From Korobacter sp963758505 (GTDB lineage: Bacteria > Acidobacteriota > Terriglobia > Terriglobales > Acidobacteriaceae), in assembly GCA_963758505.1 (NCBI GenBank), contig CAVWVJ010000003.1:620001-684000 (forward strand): a stretch of DNA of 64,000 nt. The letters run 5' to 3'. Below the pieces are notes generated by a model. The model saw only the letters and a list, made by a program, of their open reading frames with translations. It did not search any database and was not told the DNA's origin. Of the stretch, positions 10,082 to 19,373 are shown one piece after another (position 1 is the stretch's first letter; every line of letters begins with the position of its first letter). Made by a program: the position numbers and the translations under genes.

Positions 10082-10237
10082 TGTCATCCTGAGCGAAGAA
10101 CGCGCGCAGCCTTGTCGTCGAGTCGAAGGACCCCTACCCGCAACCATTCCTCTTCAGCTTTGTCATCTGGAGCGAAGAACGCCGCGCACCAGCCCGAAGG
10201 GCGAATGGTCTCTAAAGCCCCGGGTGCCAACCCGGGG
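10082..10237 (+). repeat. dispersed repeats and a GC hairpin in the 10059-10622 gap
   Basis: A TGTCATCCTGAGCG copy (10082-10137) is followed by a diverged relative (about 10160-10200). A perfect 8-bp hairpin then follows: CCCCGGGT 10218-10225, loop GCCA, ACCCGGGG 10230-10237, with no T run. The repeat matches the one at 1645 at both ends. Confidence 0.6.
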
Positions 10238-10622
10238 TGAAAAGTTGCGCGAAGCGCTTCCTCGCTGCCGCAGGCGATGTATTGCAACAGGCGCGTCGGT
10301 CGCGACTGTTGCCAGATGCCAGGTATCTCACACTCTCCCGTGACCCCGCGCACAGACCTCGTGACACGATCCAGTTACTGTGCGCATGTGGGGTTTTGCC
10401 CCCGCGGACCGAATGCTCTTTCTCAACTGGTAAACAAAACGCTTCGCCTCAATGTCCGATAACGCGCAGCGCAATACACCTAACTCCCCTGTTTCTGATA
10501 TTTTGCCTGTAAGTCCCTTTGGATGGAATATTTTGCAAACTTTCCACAGCCTAAGTTGCTGAAAATGCACAGGGTGGGGGGAGGGGGGTACCCGATAGAA
10601 AGTGATTATCCCCCCGGCACGC
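10238..10622. other. intergenic stretch without a recognised gene
   Basis: I found no convincing coding frame, tRNA or known riboswitch here. It contains a G-run (GGGTGGGGGGAGGGGGG near 10572) and short AT-rich patches. It lies between two gene 3' ends (9552 gene on plus, panC on minus), so terminator or repeat debris is the simplest reading. Confidence 0.4.
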
Positions 10623-11492
10623 TTATCGGGGATGCCCCGTCGATCCGACCCCGTAGAGCACCAGATTATCGATCAGCCGGGTTGTTCCCACCCATGCCGC
10701 AACCGCGACCAACCCGCCCTTGCGAATGTCGGGAATCGCATCGAGGGTGTCCGGATCGACGATCTCGAAATAATCCAGCTTGGCGCCGGGCTCTTCGGAA
10801 ATCACTGCGCGACCCGCCTCGGCGAGCTTGGCGGAATCCGCTTCCCCGGTATCGGCCAGCATCTGGATGCGCATCAAGGCGCGATGCAAAACCAGTGCCT
10901 GCTTGCGCTGCGCCTCACTGAGATAGGCATTGCGGGAGCTCAGGGCAAGACCGTCTTTTTCCCGAATGATTGGGCAGACCACGAGATGGATGTCGATGTT
11001 CTGGTCGCGAACCATCTTGCGCAGGACCGCGACTTGCGCTGCGTCCTTCTGCCCGAAGTACGCCTGGTCGGCGGGGACGATGTGAAACAGCTTGGAGACC
11101 ACCGTCGTCACCCCCTGGAAATGACCAGGGCGGGATTTGCCGTCGAGTTTCTCGCTCAGTCCCTCGACATGGACATAGGTAGCGGCCCCCTCCGGGTACA
11201 TTTCCTCGACCGAGGGAGCAAAAACGTAATCGACTCCTTCCCTGTCGAGCCGGGCGCAGTCCTCTTCGAAGGAGCGGGGGTATTTCGCGAGGTCTTCACC
11301 CGGGCCGAACTGGAGAGGATTGACGAAAATCGAAACGACCACCACATCGTTTTGTGTGCGCGCGCTGCGTACCAGGGAAAGATGTCCATCATGCAGGGCG
11401 CCCATGGTAGGAACCAGGCCGATGCTCTTGTCTTCCCGGCGGCAGGTGCGGCAGATGCCCTGCATTTGTTCGACGGTGCGAACGACTTTCAC
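10623..11492 (-). CDS. panC: pantothenate synthetase
   Basis: PanC joins pantoate and beta-alanine with ATP to make pantothenate for CoA. The product has VPTMGALHDGHLSLVR (the HxGH class signature), FVNPLQFGPGEDLAKYPR, FGQKDAAQVAVLRKMV and PIIREKDGLALSSRNAYLS, the standard block order. I take the GTG at 11492 as start (289 residues), because homology begins at VKVVRTVEQM. The frame is open to 11567, but that part overlaps the ACCACAGAGG repeat. No panB or panD is adjacent. Confidence 0.93.
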   Translation of the reverse strand: MKVVRTVEQMQGICRTCRREDKSIGLVPTMGALHDGHLSLVRSARTQNDVVVVSIFVNPLQFGPGEDLAKYPRSFEEDCARLDREGVDYVFAPSVEEMYPEGAATYVHVEGLSEKLDGKSRPGHFQGVTTVVSKLFHIVPADQAYFGQKDAAQVAVLRKMVRDQNIDIHLVVCPIIREKDGLALSSRNAYLSEAQRKQALVLHRALMRIQMLADTGEADSAKLAEAGRAVISEEPGAKLDYFEIVDPDTLDAIPDIRKGGLVAVAAWVGTTRLIDNLVLYGVGSTGHPR

Positions 11493-11517
11493 GAGGTCAG
11501 TGTAACTGAAGGCTGAA

Positions 11518-11637
11518 ACCACAGAGGACACAGAGGATCTCAGAGGGGTTCCAGAATTTTTCGACAAGATATTTCAGCCGCACTCAGCCGAACGGCAGAT
11601 GTTGAAATCCCCCGTGTTCCTCTGCGACCTCTGTGGT
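11518..11637. repeat. imperfect inverted repeat, ACCACAGAGG type
   Basis: ACCACAGAGGACACAGAGG at 11518-11536 is mirrored by CCTCTGCGACCTCTGTGGT ending at 11637, giving a long imperfect hairpin between panC and the phosphoesterase. Both genes are on the minus strand. Repeats with this wording are widespread between genes of unrelated bacteria. Confidence 0.7.
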
Positions 11638-11642
11638 GAATC

Positions 11643-12527
11643 TCATTTCCCCAGTGAGATGAATTCGCTCTTTACTTTGCCGTCGGGCGTGATGGTGTAA
11701 ATGTCGAAGCCCAACTCGCCGCCCCACGTCAGCCAGCTTGTAGCCGTGCCGACATGCCAGTCGATGCCCCCATATTCGAACTCGTCGCGGTGATGCCAGT
11801 GGCCCACGAACATGTCGTGAATGCCGAGCCGTTTGAGCAACTGCACTTCGCGGTCGCGGTACTGTTCAGGAATCTCCCAATAAGGCCGGGGATCGGGTGG
11901 GAAATTGCCGTGCCGCGCGATCGGAATGTGCTGCATCCCGATGACAACCACGTGGTCGTCGCGGTCGTGGTCCCGGTGATCGCGATCGTGGTTCGGCTTC
12001 GCATCTTTGTCGTCCGGCACCGGCTCGTTGGCGGACTCTTCCAGCCAGTGCATCATGCGCGCGGCGTTTTCACGGGCCTCGTCGCTGGCGGGGGGCACCG
12101 CGGTGCGGTCGGCCTCGTAGCTGTCGTAATTGCCGAAAACCTCGGAATCGAGCGCGTAGATCACGACGTTCTTTACGCGGACGCGGTAGAAGTCGTCGCC
12201 GAAGACCTTGCGATAGCGGTCGAAGTCGTTGGAATGGATGTCATGATTGCCGGGAATGTAGTACACCGGCGCCTTGAGCTTTCCGAGGATGTCCCGAGCC
12301 TCCTCCCAATCACTCGGCTTCTCGCCGATGTCGCCGGTGACAATCACCGCATCGACGCCGCGGTCATTGATGATCTGCACCGCCTTGCGAACGTTATCGG
12401 CGGCATGGGGCGCTCGCGCCAGGCCGATGTGGAGATCGCTCAGTTGCGCGATCCGGACCTGTCCCAGGGCGGAAAGGCTAAGGAAGAAAGACAGCAGAAC
12501 GATCAGAAGGAGGTTGCGCGTTCTCAC
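11643..12527 (-). CDS. calcineurin-like metallophosphoesterase, exported
   Basis: The metal-binding blocks are in order: AQLSDLHIGLAR, VIVTGDIGEKPSDW, YYIPGNHDIHS and a C-terminal FVGHWHHRDEFEYGG. This places it in the class-III cyclase-phosphodiesterase/Icc-like calcineurin superfamily; the substrate is unknown. It has a signal peptide (NLLLIVLLSFFLSLSALGQ). A His/Asp-rich insert (KPNHDRDHRDHDRDDH) sits between the core motifs. I use the GTG at 12527 (294 residues). The frame runs open to 13142, but only as antisense of purD. It follows purD by 65 bases and may be co-transcribed. Confidence 0.85.
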   Translation of the reverse strand: MRTRNLLLIVLLSFFLSLSALGQVRIAQLSDLHIGLARAPHAADNVRKAVQIINDRGVDAVIVTGDIGEKPSDWEEARDILGKLKAPVYYIPGNHDIHSNDFDRYRKVFGDDFYRVRVKNVVIYALDSEVFGNYDSYEADRTAVPPASDEARENAARMMHWLEESANEPVPDDKDAKPNHDRDHRDHDRDDHVVVIGMQHIPIARHGNFPPDPRPYWEIPEQYRDREVQLLKRLGIHDMFVGHWHHRDEFEYGGIDWHVGTATSWLTWGGELGFDIYTITPDGKVKSEFISLGK

Positions 12528-12592
12528 GAGGTCTTGGATGCACGAAACGCCGAGAGGAAAGCGAAAGGCACGATCGTGTGGAGGGGCGCGGG

Positions 12593-13870
12593 CTACTTCG
12601 CTGCCTTCAACCCACGTGCCGCGATATCTTTGCGGTAAATCATGCCGTCGAAGCGGATCTTCATGATCGCGTCGTAGGCGAGGTTGACCGCATCGGGAAG
12701 CGTCGCGGCTCGGGCCGAGACGTTCAGCACGCGTCCGCCGGCGGTGTAGTACTCGCCTTCGCGCTTGGTGGTTCCTGCGTGAAAGACCTTTACGCCTTGC
12801 ACGCGGCCCGCCTCGTCGAGACCGTGGATCCTCTTTCCGGCTTCGTAAGCGCCGGGATAGCCCCCGGAGGCCATGACCACGGTGACGGCGGCCTCGGGCG
12901 ACCACTTGAAATCTCCTTCGCTGATCCGGCCCTGGACGGAAGATTCGAAGGCATCGACCAGATCGCTGTCGAGGCGCATGAGAATCGCCTGGGTTTCGGG
13001 ATCGCCGAAGCGGCAGTTGAATTCGAGCACCATCGGCCCCTTGGCCGTCATCATCAGGCCGCAGTAGAGGATGCCTTTGAATTCCATCCCCTCTTCTTTC
13101 ATCCCCTGGATGACGGGGCGGGCAACGTTCTTGAGCAGCCATTCGCGCATCTGGGGATCGACGATCGTGTCGGTGCTGTAGGCGCCCATGCCGCCGGTGT
13201 TCGGGCCGGTATCGTTATCGCCGACCCGCTTGTGGTCCTGCGCGGCGACGAGCGGCACGCCGCGTTCGCCATCGCTCATGACCAGGAAGGAAAGTTCTTC
13301 GCCTTGCAGAAATTCTTCGAGGACCACGCGCAGTCCGGCTTCGCCCAGCATCTTTCCGCTGAGCATCTCGCCGGCGACAGCGGCTGCTTCTTCTTTCGTC
13401 TTCGCGATAACCACGCCCTTGCCCGCAGCGAGACCATCGGCTTTGACCACGACCGGAGCGGAGAGATGGTCGAGCGCGGACTGCAGTTCGGCCTTGTTGG
13501 TGACGACGGCGTAGTGCCCGGTCGGGATGCGGTGGCGCTGCATGAACAGCTTGGCAAAGCTCTTGCTGCCTTCGATCTGCGCCGCGGCGCGGGTCGGGCC
13601 GAAGACGGGATATTCGCGCTTCTGGAACTCATCGACGATGCCCGCCATGAGCGGTACCTCGGGGCCCACGACGGTGAGGTCGGGACGGATCCGATGGGCG
13701 ATCTCGAGCATGGCGTCGACGCTCCGGACGTCGCCCGACAGGCACTCGGCTTCGACACTGATGCCGCCATTGCCCGGCACGCAGTAAAGCTTCGTGACCC
13801 GGGGCGACTGCTTCAGCTTCCACACCAGGGCGTGCTCGCGGCCGCCGCCGCCAATGACCAGGACCTTCAT
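12593..13870 (-). CDS. purD: phosphoribosylamine-glycine ligase
   Basis: PurD catalyses the second step of purine synthesis. The 425-residue ATP-grasp enzyme shows MKVLVIGGGGREHALVWKL, GPEVPLMAGIVDEF, VVKADGLAAGKGVVIA (ATP-binding), DNDTGPNTGGMGAYS and EFNCRFGDPETQ, with usual length. The ATG at 13870 matches the family N-terminus; a GTG two codons upstream is also possible. The phosphoesterase gene follows on the same strand. Confidence 0.96.
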   Translation of the reverse strand: MKVLVIGGGGREHALVWKLKQSPRVTKLYCVPGNGGISVEAECLSGDVRSVDAMLEIAHRIRPDLTVVGPEVPLMAGIVDEFQKREYPVFGPTRAAAQIEGSKSFAKLFMQRHRIPTGHYAVVTNKAELQSALDHLSAPVVVKADGLAAGKGVVIAKTKEEAAAVAGEMLSGKMLGEAGLRVVLEEFLQGEELSFLVMSDGERGVPLVAAQDHKRVGDNDTGPNTGGMGAYSTDTIVDPQMREWLLKNVARPVIQGMKEEGMEFKGILYCGLMMTAKGPMVLEFNCRFGDPETQAILMRLDSDLVDAFESSVQGRISEGDFKWSPEAAVTVVMASGGYPGAYEAGKRIHGLDEAGRVQGVKVFHAGTTKREGEYYTAGGRVLNVSARAATLPDAVNLAYDAIMKIRFDGMIYRKDIAARGLKAAK

Positions 13871-13995
13871 GACCACTCGTCTCCAGAGACTGAAAACAGA
13901 AGGTTAGGGCGGCAGCACGGCTATGTCAAACGCGGCGGGACACCGGGCGTGGTGACGGGCGTACTGGCGCAAGGCGGTGTAGCTCTTTTAGAGTG

Positions 13996-14022
13996 TAGGT
14001 TGAGTTTGTCGCATCCAACCTA
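13996..14022. promoter_or_regulatory. inverted repeat just upstream of mntH, possible operator
   Basis: TAGGTTG (13996-14002) and CAACCTA (14016-14022) are perfect inverted arms around 13 bases, ending five bases before the mntH ATG. The arms resemble half-sites of DtxR/MntR-family operators, but the gap is wider than in those. A small mRNA hairpin covering the start region is the alternative. Confidence 0.4.
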
Positions 14023-14027
14023 GATCG

Positions 14028-15356
14028 ATGAATACCCGGCCCAGCACATGGCGCATTGCCGAAGGCATGCCAAGCCTTCCGGAAGTGCACAGCAGCCTGC
14101 CTATACCCAGCGGGCCGCAATTCGTGCGCAAACTGATCGCCTTCGCGGGACCCGGATTCCTGGTGGCTGTCGGATACATGGACCCTGGCAACTGGGCCAC
14201 GGATATCGCTGCCGGTTCGCAATTCAACTACTCCCTCCTCTCCGTGGTGCTGATCTCGAGCCTGATAGCGATCCTGCTGCAAAGCCTGGCGCTGAAATTA
14301 GGCATCGTGCTGGAGCGCGACCTGGCGCAGGCGTGCCGCGACCATTATTCGCGGCGGGCGAGCCTGGCTCTTTGGATTCTGGCAGAGATCGGAATTGCGG
14401 CCTGCGACCTGGCGGAGGTCATCGGGTCGGCGATCGCGCTGCAGCTGCTGTTCCACATCCCGCTTACGCTCGGAGTCTGCATTACCGCGGGAGATGTGCT
14501 GCTGATGCTGCTGCTGCAACAGCGCGGCTTCCGTTATATCGAGTCGATCGTCGTTGTGTTAATCGCGACTATCAGCATCTGCTTCGGCCTGGAGATTCTC
14601 TATTCGCATCCGGAGATGATGGGGATGTTCGCGGGCTTGCTTCCCCATCGCGAGCTGGTCACGAACCACGCCATGCTTTACATCGCGGTCGGCATCCTGG
14701 GCGCGACCGTCATGCCGCACAACCTTTACCTTCACTCTGCGATTGTGCAGACCCGCCAGTACGAGCGCACCCCTGAAGGCAAGCGCGAGGCCATACGTTT
14801 TTGCAACATTGATTCGAGCATCGCGTTGACCTTTGCGTTCTTCGTGAATGCCGCGATCCTGGTGGTGGCAGCGGCTGTGTTTTACCGCAACGGGCACCAT
14901 GAAGTCGCGGAGATCACGGACGCGTACAAGCTGCTCTCCCCGCTTCTCGGGGTGACCGGCGCGAGCTTTCTCTTTGCGATCGCGCTGCTGGCATCGGGGC
15001 AGAACTCCACGCTCACCGGCACCCTGGCCGGCCAGATCGTGATGGAAGGATTCCTGAGCATCCGGCTGAAGCCCTGGCTGCGGCGACTGATCACGCGGCT
15101 GATCGCCATTATCCCGGCAATCATCATCAGTTTCTTTTACGGCGCGGATGGAACCGCCAAGCTGCTGATTTTCAGCCAGGTCGTCTTGAGCATGCAGTTG
15201 AGCTTCGCCGTCTTTCCTCTCGTGTCATTCACCAGCGACCGCGCGAAAATGGGCGAGTTCGTGAATGCTACGTGGCTGAGACTGTTGAGCTGGACGGTAG
15301 CCATCGTGATCGCCGGGCTGAATGTCTGGCTTCTGGTAGAGGCGTTCACGGGCTAA
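14028..15356 (+). CDS. mntH: Nramp-family divalent metal transporter
   Basis: The 442-residue product has about eleven hydrophobic segments. It carries the Nramp metal-site motifs DPGN in TM1 (GYMDPGNWATD, near residue 53) and the MPHNLYLHS loop of TM6 (near residue 228). Such carriers import Mn2+ or Fe2+ with protons across the inner membrane. An N-terminal 30-residue soluble extension precedes TM1. The inverted repeat at 13996 may give metal control. Its 3' end overlaps the convergent gene at 15346 by 11 bases. Confidence 0.93.
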   Translation: MNTRPSTWRIAEGMPSLPEVHSSLPIPSGPQFVRKLIAFAGPGFLVAVGYMDPGNWATDIAAGSQFNYSLLSVVLISSLIAILLQSLALKLGIVLERDLAQACRDHYSRRASLALWILAEIGIAACDLAEVIGSAIALQLLFHIPLTLGVCITAGDVLLMLLLQQRGFRYIESIVVVLIATISICFGLEILYSHPEMMGMFAGLLPHRELVTNHAMLYIAVGILGATVMPHNLYLHSAIVQTRQYERTPEGKREAIRFCNIDSSIALTFAFFVNAAILVVAAAVFYRNGHHEVAEITDAYKLLSPLLGVTGASFLFAIALLASGQNSTLTGTLAGQIVMEGFLSIRLKPWLRRLITRLIAIIPAIIISFFYGADGTAKLLIFSQVVLSMQLSFAVFPLVSFTSDRAKMGEFVNATWLRLLSWTVAIVIAGLNVWLLVEAFTG

Positions 15357-16002
15357 CCCGTTCCAGCTTTCGCTGAGAGATCTTGCCCAAGATCATCGGA
15401 ATGCTGAGGCCAGCCCAGAGGGCGAAGCCGGCCGAGCCCGACATGAAGCTGTTCTCCTCGATCGCCCCGGAAAACGTAACCACCACCATGACGATGCCGA
15501 CCAGCAATAGCGCGCTTGCGAACACGGTCTCGATCCGCGTCAGCCGGGGATAAACCATCTTCCGTGTGGAGGCAATGAAAGCCTCCAGCCCACGTCCGGC
15601 GGACCACCAGAAGACAAGCCCGGCAAATGGCAGGAACATGGCATTCCATTCCAGCAGCGGGATTCGTCCCGGCCGCCATACGGTCCGGGCGGAGGTCAGG
15701 AGCACATAAGGCAATTGCACCAGCAGGGCTGGAAGATCGAGCGCCATGGGAATGCGTAGCCGCAATCTCTCGGCCTCGGGAACATTGGACGATTCCGCTT
15801 CGATATCTTCGACGGAGGTATCGGAGCGCAACGTGATGACGCGTTGCGCCTCGGCTTGCCTTCCGGAAGTCGGGAGAGCTGCCGCGAGTGCCCCCCGCGC
15901 CGGCCAGATGGCAACCAGGCACAACAGGAACTGAAGGGCCGGCAAAATCCATCGGTAAGGCAGAGGACGCGGCGAATCGAAGCGCTTGGGAACGAGGTGC
16001 AT
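15346..16002 (-). CDS. hypothetical integral membrane protein
   Basis: The 218-residue product has about four or five hydrophobic segments (LPALQFLLCLVAIWPARGALAAAL, LPALLVQLPYVLLTSAR, WNAMFLPFAGLVFWWS, VFASALLLVGIVMVVVTF, AGFALWAGLSIPMILG). A soluble loop lies at about residues 45-85. The family is not recognised. I chose ATG at 16002 because residues encoded upstream (to 16071) are not membrane-like. It overlaps the end of mntH by 11 bases, tail to tail. Confidence 0.7.
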   Translation of the reverse strand: MHLVPKRFDSPRPLPYRWILPALQFLLCLVAIWPARGALAAALPTSGRQAEAQRVITLRSDTSVEDIEAESSNVPEAERLRLRIPMALDLPALLVQLPYVLLTSARTVWRPGRIPLLEWNAMFLPFAGLVFWWSAGRGLEAFIASTRKMVYPRLTRIETVFASALLLVGIVMVVVTFSGAIEENSFMSGSAGFALWAGLSIPMILGKISQRKLERVSP

Positions 16003-16393
16003 TGCCTGAAGCACAATGTTGCACGACTGAAGTGAGATCGCAACTGCTATCGCGCGCATGTTTGCGCGCAACGTGGCGCATGGCCAGCGTCGTGAGCTGA
16101 ACCAGAGTGGAAAGCTTCTGGGTAAGTCATGGTCATGACGATGGCGGATGGCAACATCCCGACGCCGGTGCTGATGCCGATCTTCGACGCGACGTCAATG
16201 GGTGGAAAGACCACCCGGTGCATCGGGAAACGACCCTCCTGGGCCCCTTAGGAAAGATACGACTCTCGATGCTCGCGAAGGCTCATGATTGTAAGCCCTT
16301 GAAAACACCATTTCCTCGGCCTCCGGAAGGAGTTAAACTACTCTGTTCCGGCTGACGAGCCTGTACCGGTCAATGCCTGCACGCCCTCCCGGA

Positions 16394-16446
16394 AAACTCG
16401 GCGTTCGCCGAGTTTGGGGATGGGTATGCTTACTCCCCGCGGAGTA
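16394..16446. promoter_or_regulatory. two hairpins in the acnA leader; rest of 16003-16513 without a gene
   Basis: The first is a perfect 10-bp palindrome: AAACTCGGCG (16394-16403), TT, CGCCGAGTTT (16406-16415). The second is TACTCC (16431-16436), CCGC, GGAGTA (16441-16446). They lie 70-120 bases before the acnA start. No T run follows. They could be an operator and a leader hairpin. The remainder of the gap has an unconvincing 82-codon frame (16107-16355) and nothing else I recognise. Confidence 0.45.
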
Positions 16447-16513
16447 GGCCAGCCATCATCGTCCGCAACATCTATCTTGCGCGTTGCGCAACTTCTTATT
16501 GGAAGGGACGCTC

Positions 16514-19228
16514 ATGAACAGTTTTGATAGCCGTGCCGTACTCCGCGTGGATGGTCGCGAATATGAAATCTTCCGCCTCGATGCCCTCGAAAAAATTGGC
16601 TTCAAAGTACGACGCCTGCCCTACTCATTACGCATTCTGCTGGAAAACCTGCTGCGCCGCGAAGACGGCAAGGCCGTAAAGTCGGACGACATCCGCGCCC
16701 TCGCCGGATGGGATCCGAAAGCGGTTCCCTCGCGGGAGATCGCTTTCATGCCGAGTCGCGTGCTACTGCAGGACTTCACCGGTGTTCCGGCAGTCGTCGA
16801 TCTCGCCGCGATGCGCGAGGCGATGAAAGCCCTCGGCGGCGATGCTACGAAGATCAACCCGCTGCAACCCGCCGAGCTGGTGATCGATCACTCAGTGCAG
16901 GTGGACGAGTTCGGTTCCGCAAAGGCCTTCGACATGAATGCCGAGCTCGAATTCATCCGCAACAAGGAGCGCTATGCGTTCCTGCGATGGGGCCAGACCG
17001 CCTTCAAGAACTTCGCCATCGTGCCGCCGGATACCGGGATTGTCCACCAGGTGAATGTCGAGTACCTGGCGCGGGTGGTCTTCGTCCTGGGCGAAGGAGA
17101 AACGGGCAAGGCGCTTGCCTATCCCGACACGCTGGTCGGAACCGACTCGCACACGACGATGGTGAATGGACTCGGGGTGCTTGGCTGGGGCGTGGGTGGA
17201 ATAGAAGCCGAGGCTGCCATGCTCGGACAGCCAGTCTCGATGCTCATCCCGCAAGTGGTCGGCGTACGTCTGAGCGGAAAGCTGCCCGAGGGCGCAACCG
17301 CTACCGACCTGGTTCTCACGCTGACCGAGATGCTGCGCAAGCACGGCGTCGTCGGCAAGTTCGTCGAATACTTCGGAAGCGGTTTGCAGCATTTGCCACT
17401 CGCCGATCGCACGACGATCGCGAACATGGCGCCGGAGTATGGGGCGACCTGCGGCATCTTCCCGGTGGATGACGAAACCCTGCGCTATCTGCGGCTCTCC
17501 GGGCGCAGCGAAGATCACATCCGCCTGGTGGAGGCCTACTGCAAGGAGCAGGGCTTGTTCCACACGGCGCAGACGCCCGAAGCCGAGTACAGCGAAGTGC
17601 TCGAACTGAATCTGGCGACGGTACAGCCCAGCGCAGCCGGGCCGAAACGTCCGCAGGATCGCGTGGTGCTTGGCGATATCGGCAAGTCCTTCGAGTCCGC
17701 ACTTCCTTCCCTGGTAAAGCCGGGAACGCAGGTTTCCGGCAACGGCAACCACGGGCAGCCTCCTCGTGGAGGAGAAAGCGTCAGCCAGGGCCTGCATCAT
17801 GGGGCGGTCGTCATCGCCGCGATCACGAGTTGCACCAATACCTCGAACCCTTCCGTGATGATCGGCGCCGGGCTGGTTGCGAAGAAGGCGGTCGAGAAGG
17901 GATTGAAGATGCCGTCGTGGGTCAAGACTTCGCTCGCGCCGGGATCGAAGGTTGTGACCGACTACTACCAGAAATCCGGATTGCTGCAGTACCTCGATCA
18001 GCTCGGCTTCAACGTCGTCGGCTACGGCTGCACGACGTGCATCGGTAACTCGGGGCCGCTACCGGAAGAGGTTTCGAACCTGGTCGGCGAAAGGGACCTC
18101 GTGGTCGCTTCGGTACTCTCCGGGAATCGTAACTTCGAAGGCCGCATTAACAGCGAAGTCCGCGCCAACTACCTGATGTCGCCGCCGCTGGTGGTGGCGT
18201 TCGCGCTGGCTGGCCGCATCGATTTCGATCCGACCAAGGACCCAATCGGCATGGGCAAAGATGGTGAAGTCTATCTGCGAGACATCTGGCCAACCTCCAA
18301 GGAAGTCGAGGATGTGGTCAGCGCGTGCATCGAGGGCAACATGTTCCGCAAAACGTACGCTGATGTCTTCAAGGGTGATCAGCGCTGGCAGGGGCTGAAG
18401 GTGCCAAGCGGCGAAACCTTCGCGTGGGAAGACAATTCGACCTACGTGAAGAATCCGCCGTACTTCGAGAGCATGACGCTCACGCCGAAACCGGTAGAGG
18501 AAATCAAGGGGGCCCGCGTGCTCGCAGTGCTCGGGCACAGCATCACGACCGATCACATCTCGCCTGCAGGCTCGATCAAGAAAGATAGTCCTGCCGGAAA
18601 ATACCTGCTTGAGCACGGCGTGAAAGTCGGCGACTTCAACTCCTACGGCTCGCGCCGCGGCAATCATGAAGTGATGATGCGAGGCACCTTCGCCAATACC
18701 CGCTTGCGCAACAGGATGGTGCCCAGCAAAGAGGGCGGCTTCACGCGCCACTATCCGGGCAAAGAAGACATGACGATCTTCGACGCGTCGGAGAAGTATC
18801 GCGCCGAAGGCGTGCCGACGGTCATTCTGGCCGGCAAGGAATACGGCTCAGGGTCGTCGCGGGACTGGGCGGCCAAGGGCCCACGGCTGCTGGGGGTGCG
18901 GGCGGTGATTGCCGAGAGCTTCGAGCGCATCCATCGCTCAAACCTTGTCGGGATGGGCATCGTGCCGTTGCAGTTTCTCGATGGCGAGGACGTGGATAAG
19001 CATGGCTTCACGGGCGAAGAGATCTTCGAGATCCGTGGCCTGAACCAGGCGCTCGACAGCTTCGCGCCGGCCAAGACGGTCGAGGTAATCGCCACCGGTC
19101 CGGATGGAAAGGCCAAAAGCTTCAGGGCGACGCTGCGGATCGACACGCCACAGGAGGTGCAGTACTACCGTCACGGCGGAATTCTGCAGTACGTGGTGCG
19201 GCAACTGGCCAGCGCTGCCAAGAATTAG
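16514..19228 (+). CDS. acnA: aconitate hydratase A
   Basis: Aconitase interconverts citrate and isocitrate in the TCA cycle. The 904-residue product is full length for the AcnA/IRP family, with FxGTDSHTTMVNGLGVLGWGVGG-type active-site wording. The three 4Fe-4S ligands are visible at C440 (ITSCTNTSNPSVM), C506 and C509 (GYGCTTCIGNSGP). The swivel-domain motifs are DFNSYGSRRGNHEVMMRG and KEYGSGSSRDWAAKG. The ATG at 16514 has an AGGGACG upstream and matches the family N-terminus; the frame is open to 16484. A strong terminator follows. Confidence 0.97.
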   Translation: MNSFDSRAVLRVDGREYEIFRLDALEKIGFKVRRLPYSLRILLENLLRREDGKAVKSDDIRALAGWDPKAVPSREIAFMPSRVLLQDFTGVPAVVDLAAMREAMKALGGDATKINPLQPAELVIDHSVQVDEFGSAKAFDMNAELEFIRNKERYAFLRWGQTAFKNFAIVPPDTGIVHQVNVEYLARVVFVLGEGETGKALAYPDTLVGTDSHTTMVNGLGVLGWGVGGIEAEAAMLGQPVSMLIPQVVGVRLSGKLPEGATATDLVLTLTEMLRKHGVVGKFVEYFGSGLQHLPLADRTTIANMAPEYGATCGIFPVDDETLRYLRLSGRSEDHIRLVEAYCKEQGLFHTAQTPEAEYSEVLELNLATVQPSAAGPKRPQDRVVLGDIGKSFESALPSLVKPGTQVSGNGNHGQPPRGGESVSQGLHHGAVVIAAITSCTNTSNPSVMIGAGLVAKKAVEKGLKMPSWVKTSLAPGSKVVTDYYQKSGLLQYLDQLGFNVVGYGCTTCIGNSGPLPEEVSNLVGERDLVVASVLSGNRNFEGRINSEVRANYLMSPPLVVAFALAGRIDFDPTKDPIGMGKDGEVYLRDIWPTSKEVEDVVSACIEGNMFRKTYADVFKGDQRWQGLKVPSGETFAWEDNSTYVKNPPYFESMTLTPKPVEEIKGARVLAVLGHSITTDHISPAGSIKKDSPAGKYLLEHGVKVGDFNSYGSRRGNHEVMMRGTFANTRLRNRMVPSKEGGFTRHYPGKEDMTIFDASEKYRAEGVPTVILAGKEYGSGSSRDWAAKGPRLLGVRAVIAESFERIHRSNLVGMGIVPLQFLDGEDVDKHGFTGEEIFEIRGLNQALDSFAPAKTVEVIATGPDGKAKSFRATLRIDTPQEVQYYRHGGILQYVVRQLASAAKN

Positions 19229-19258
19229 TTTCGAAACCACTTAACCAATCCTTGAACC

Positions 19259-19287
19259 ACCGGCGGGAGCCATCCCGCCGGTTTTTT
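19259..19287 (+). terminator. rho-independent terminator of acnA
   Basis: A perfect 10-bp stem, ACCGGCGGGA (19259-19268) with TCCCGCCGGT (19273-19282), closes a GCCA loop and is followed by a T run (19282-19287). It lies 30 bases after the acnA stop. Confidence 0.9.
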
Positions 19288-19373
19288 GCGTTCGCTAAAC
19301 GTTTGTCCCACCTTCCCGTGATTCTCTTCCGCAACTCTGTTCGCTAGCTTGGTAAAAAGGCCGTATTTTCTCC

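Noticed and set aside
12578..14023. Long plus-strand frame of 481 codons
   Set aside because: It lies antisense to purD, which has all its family motifs; the frame is a by-product of high GC codon usage.
16107..16355. 82-codon plus frame in the acnA leader
   Set aside because: No ribosome site and no protein-like pattern.
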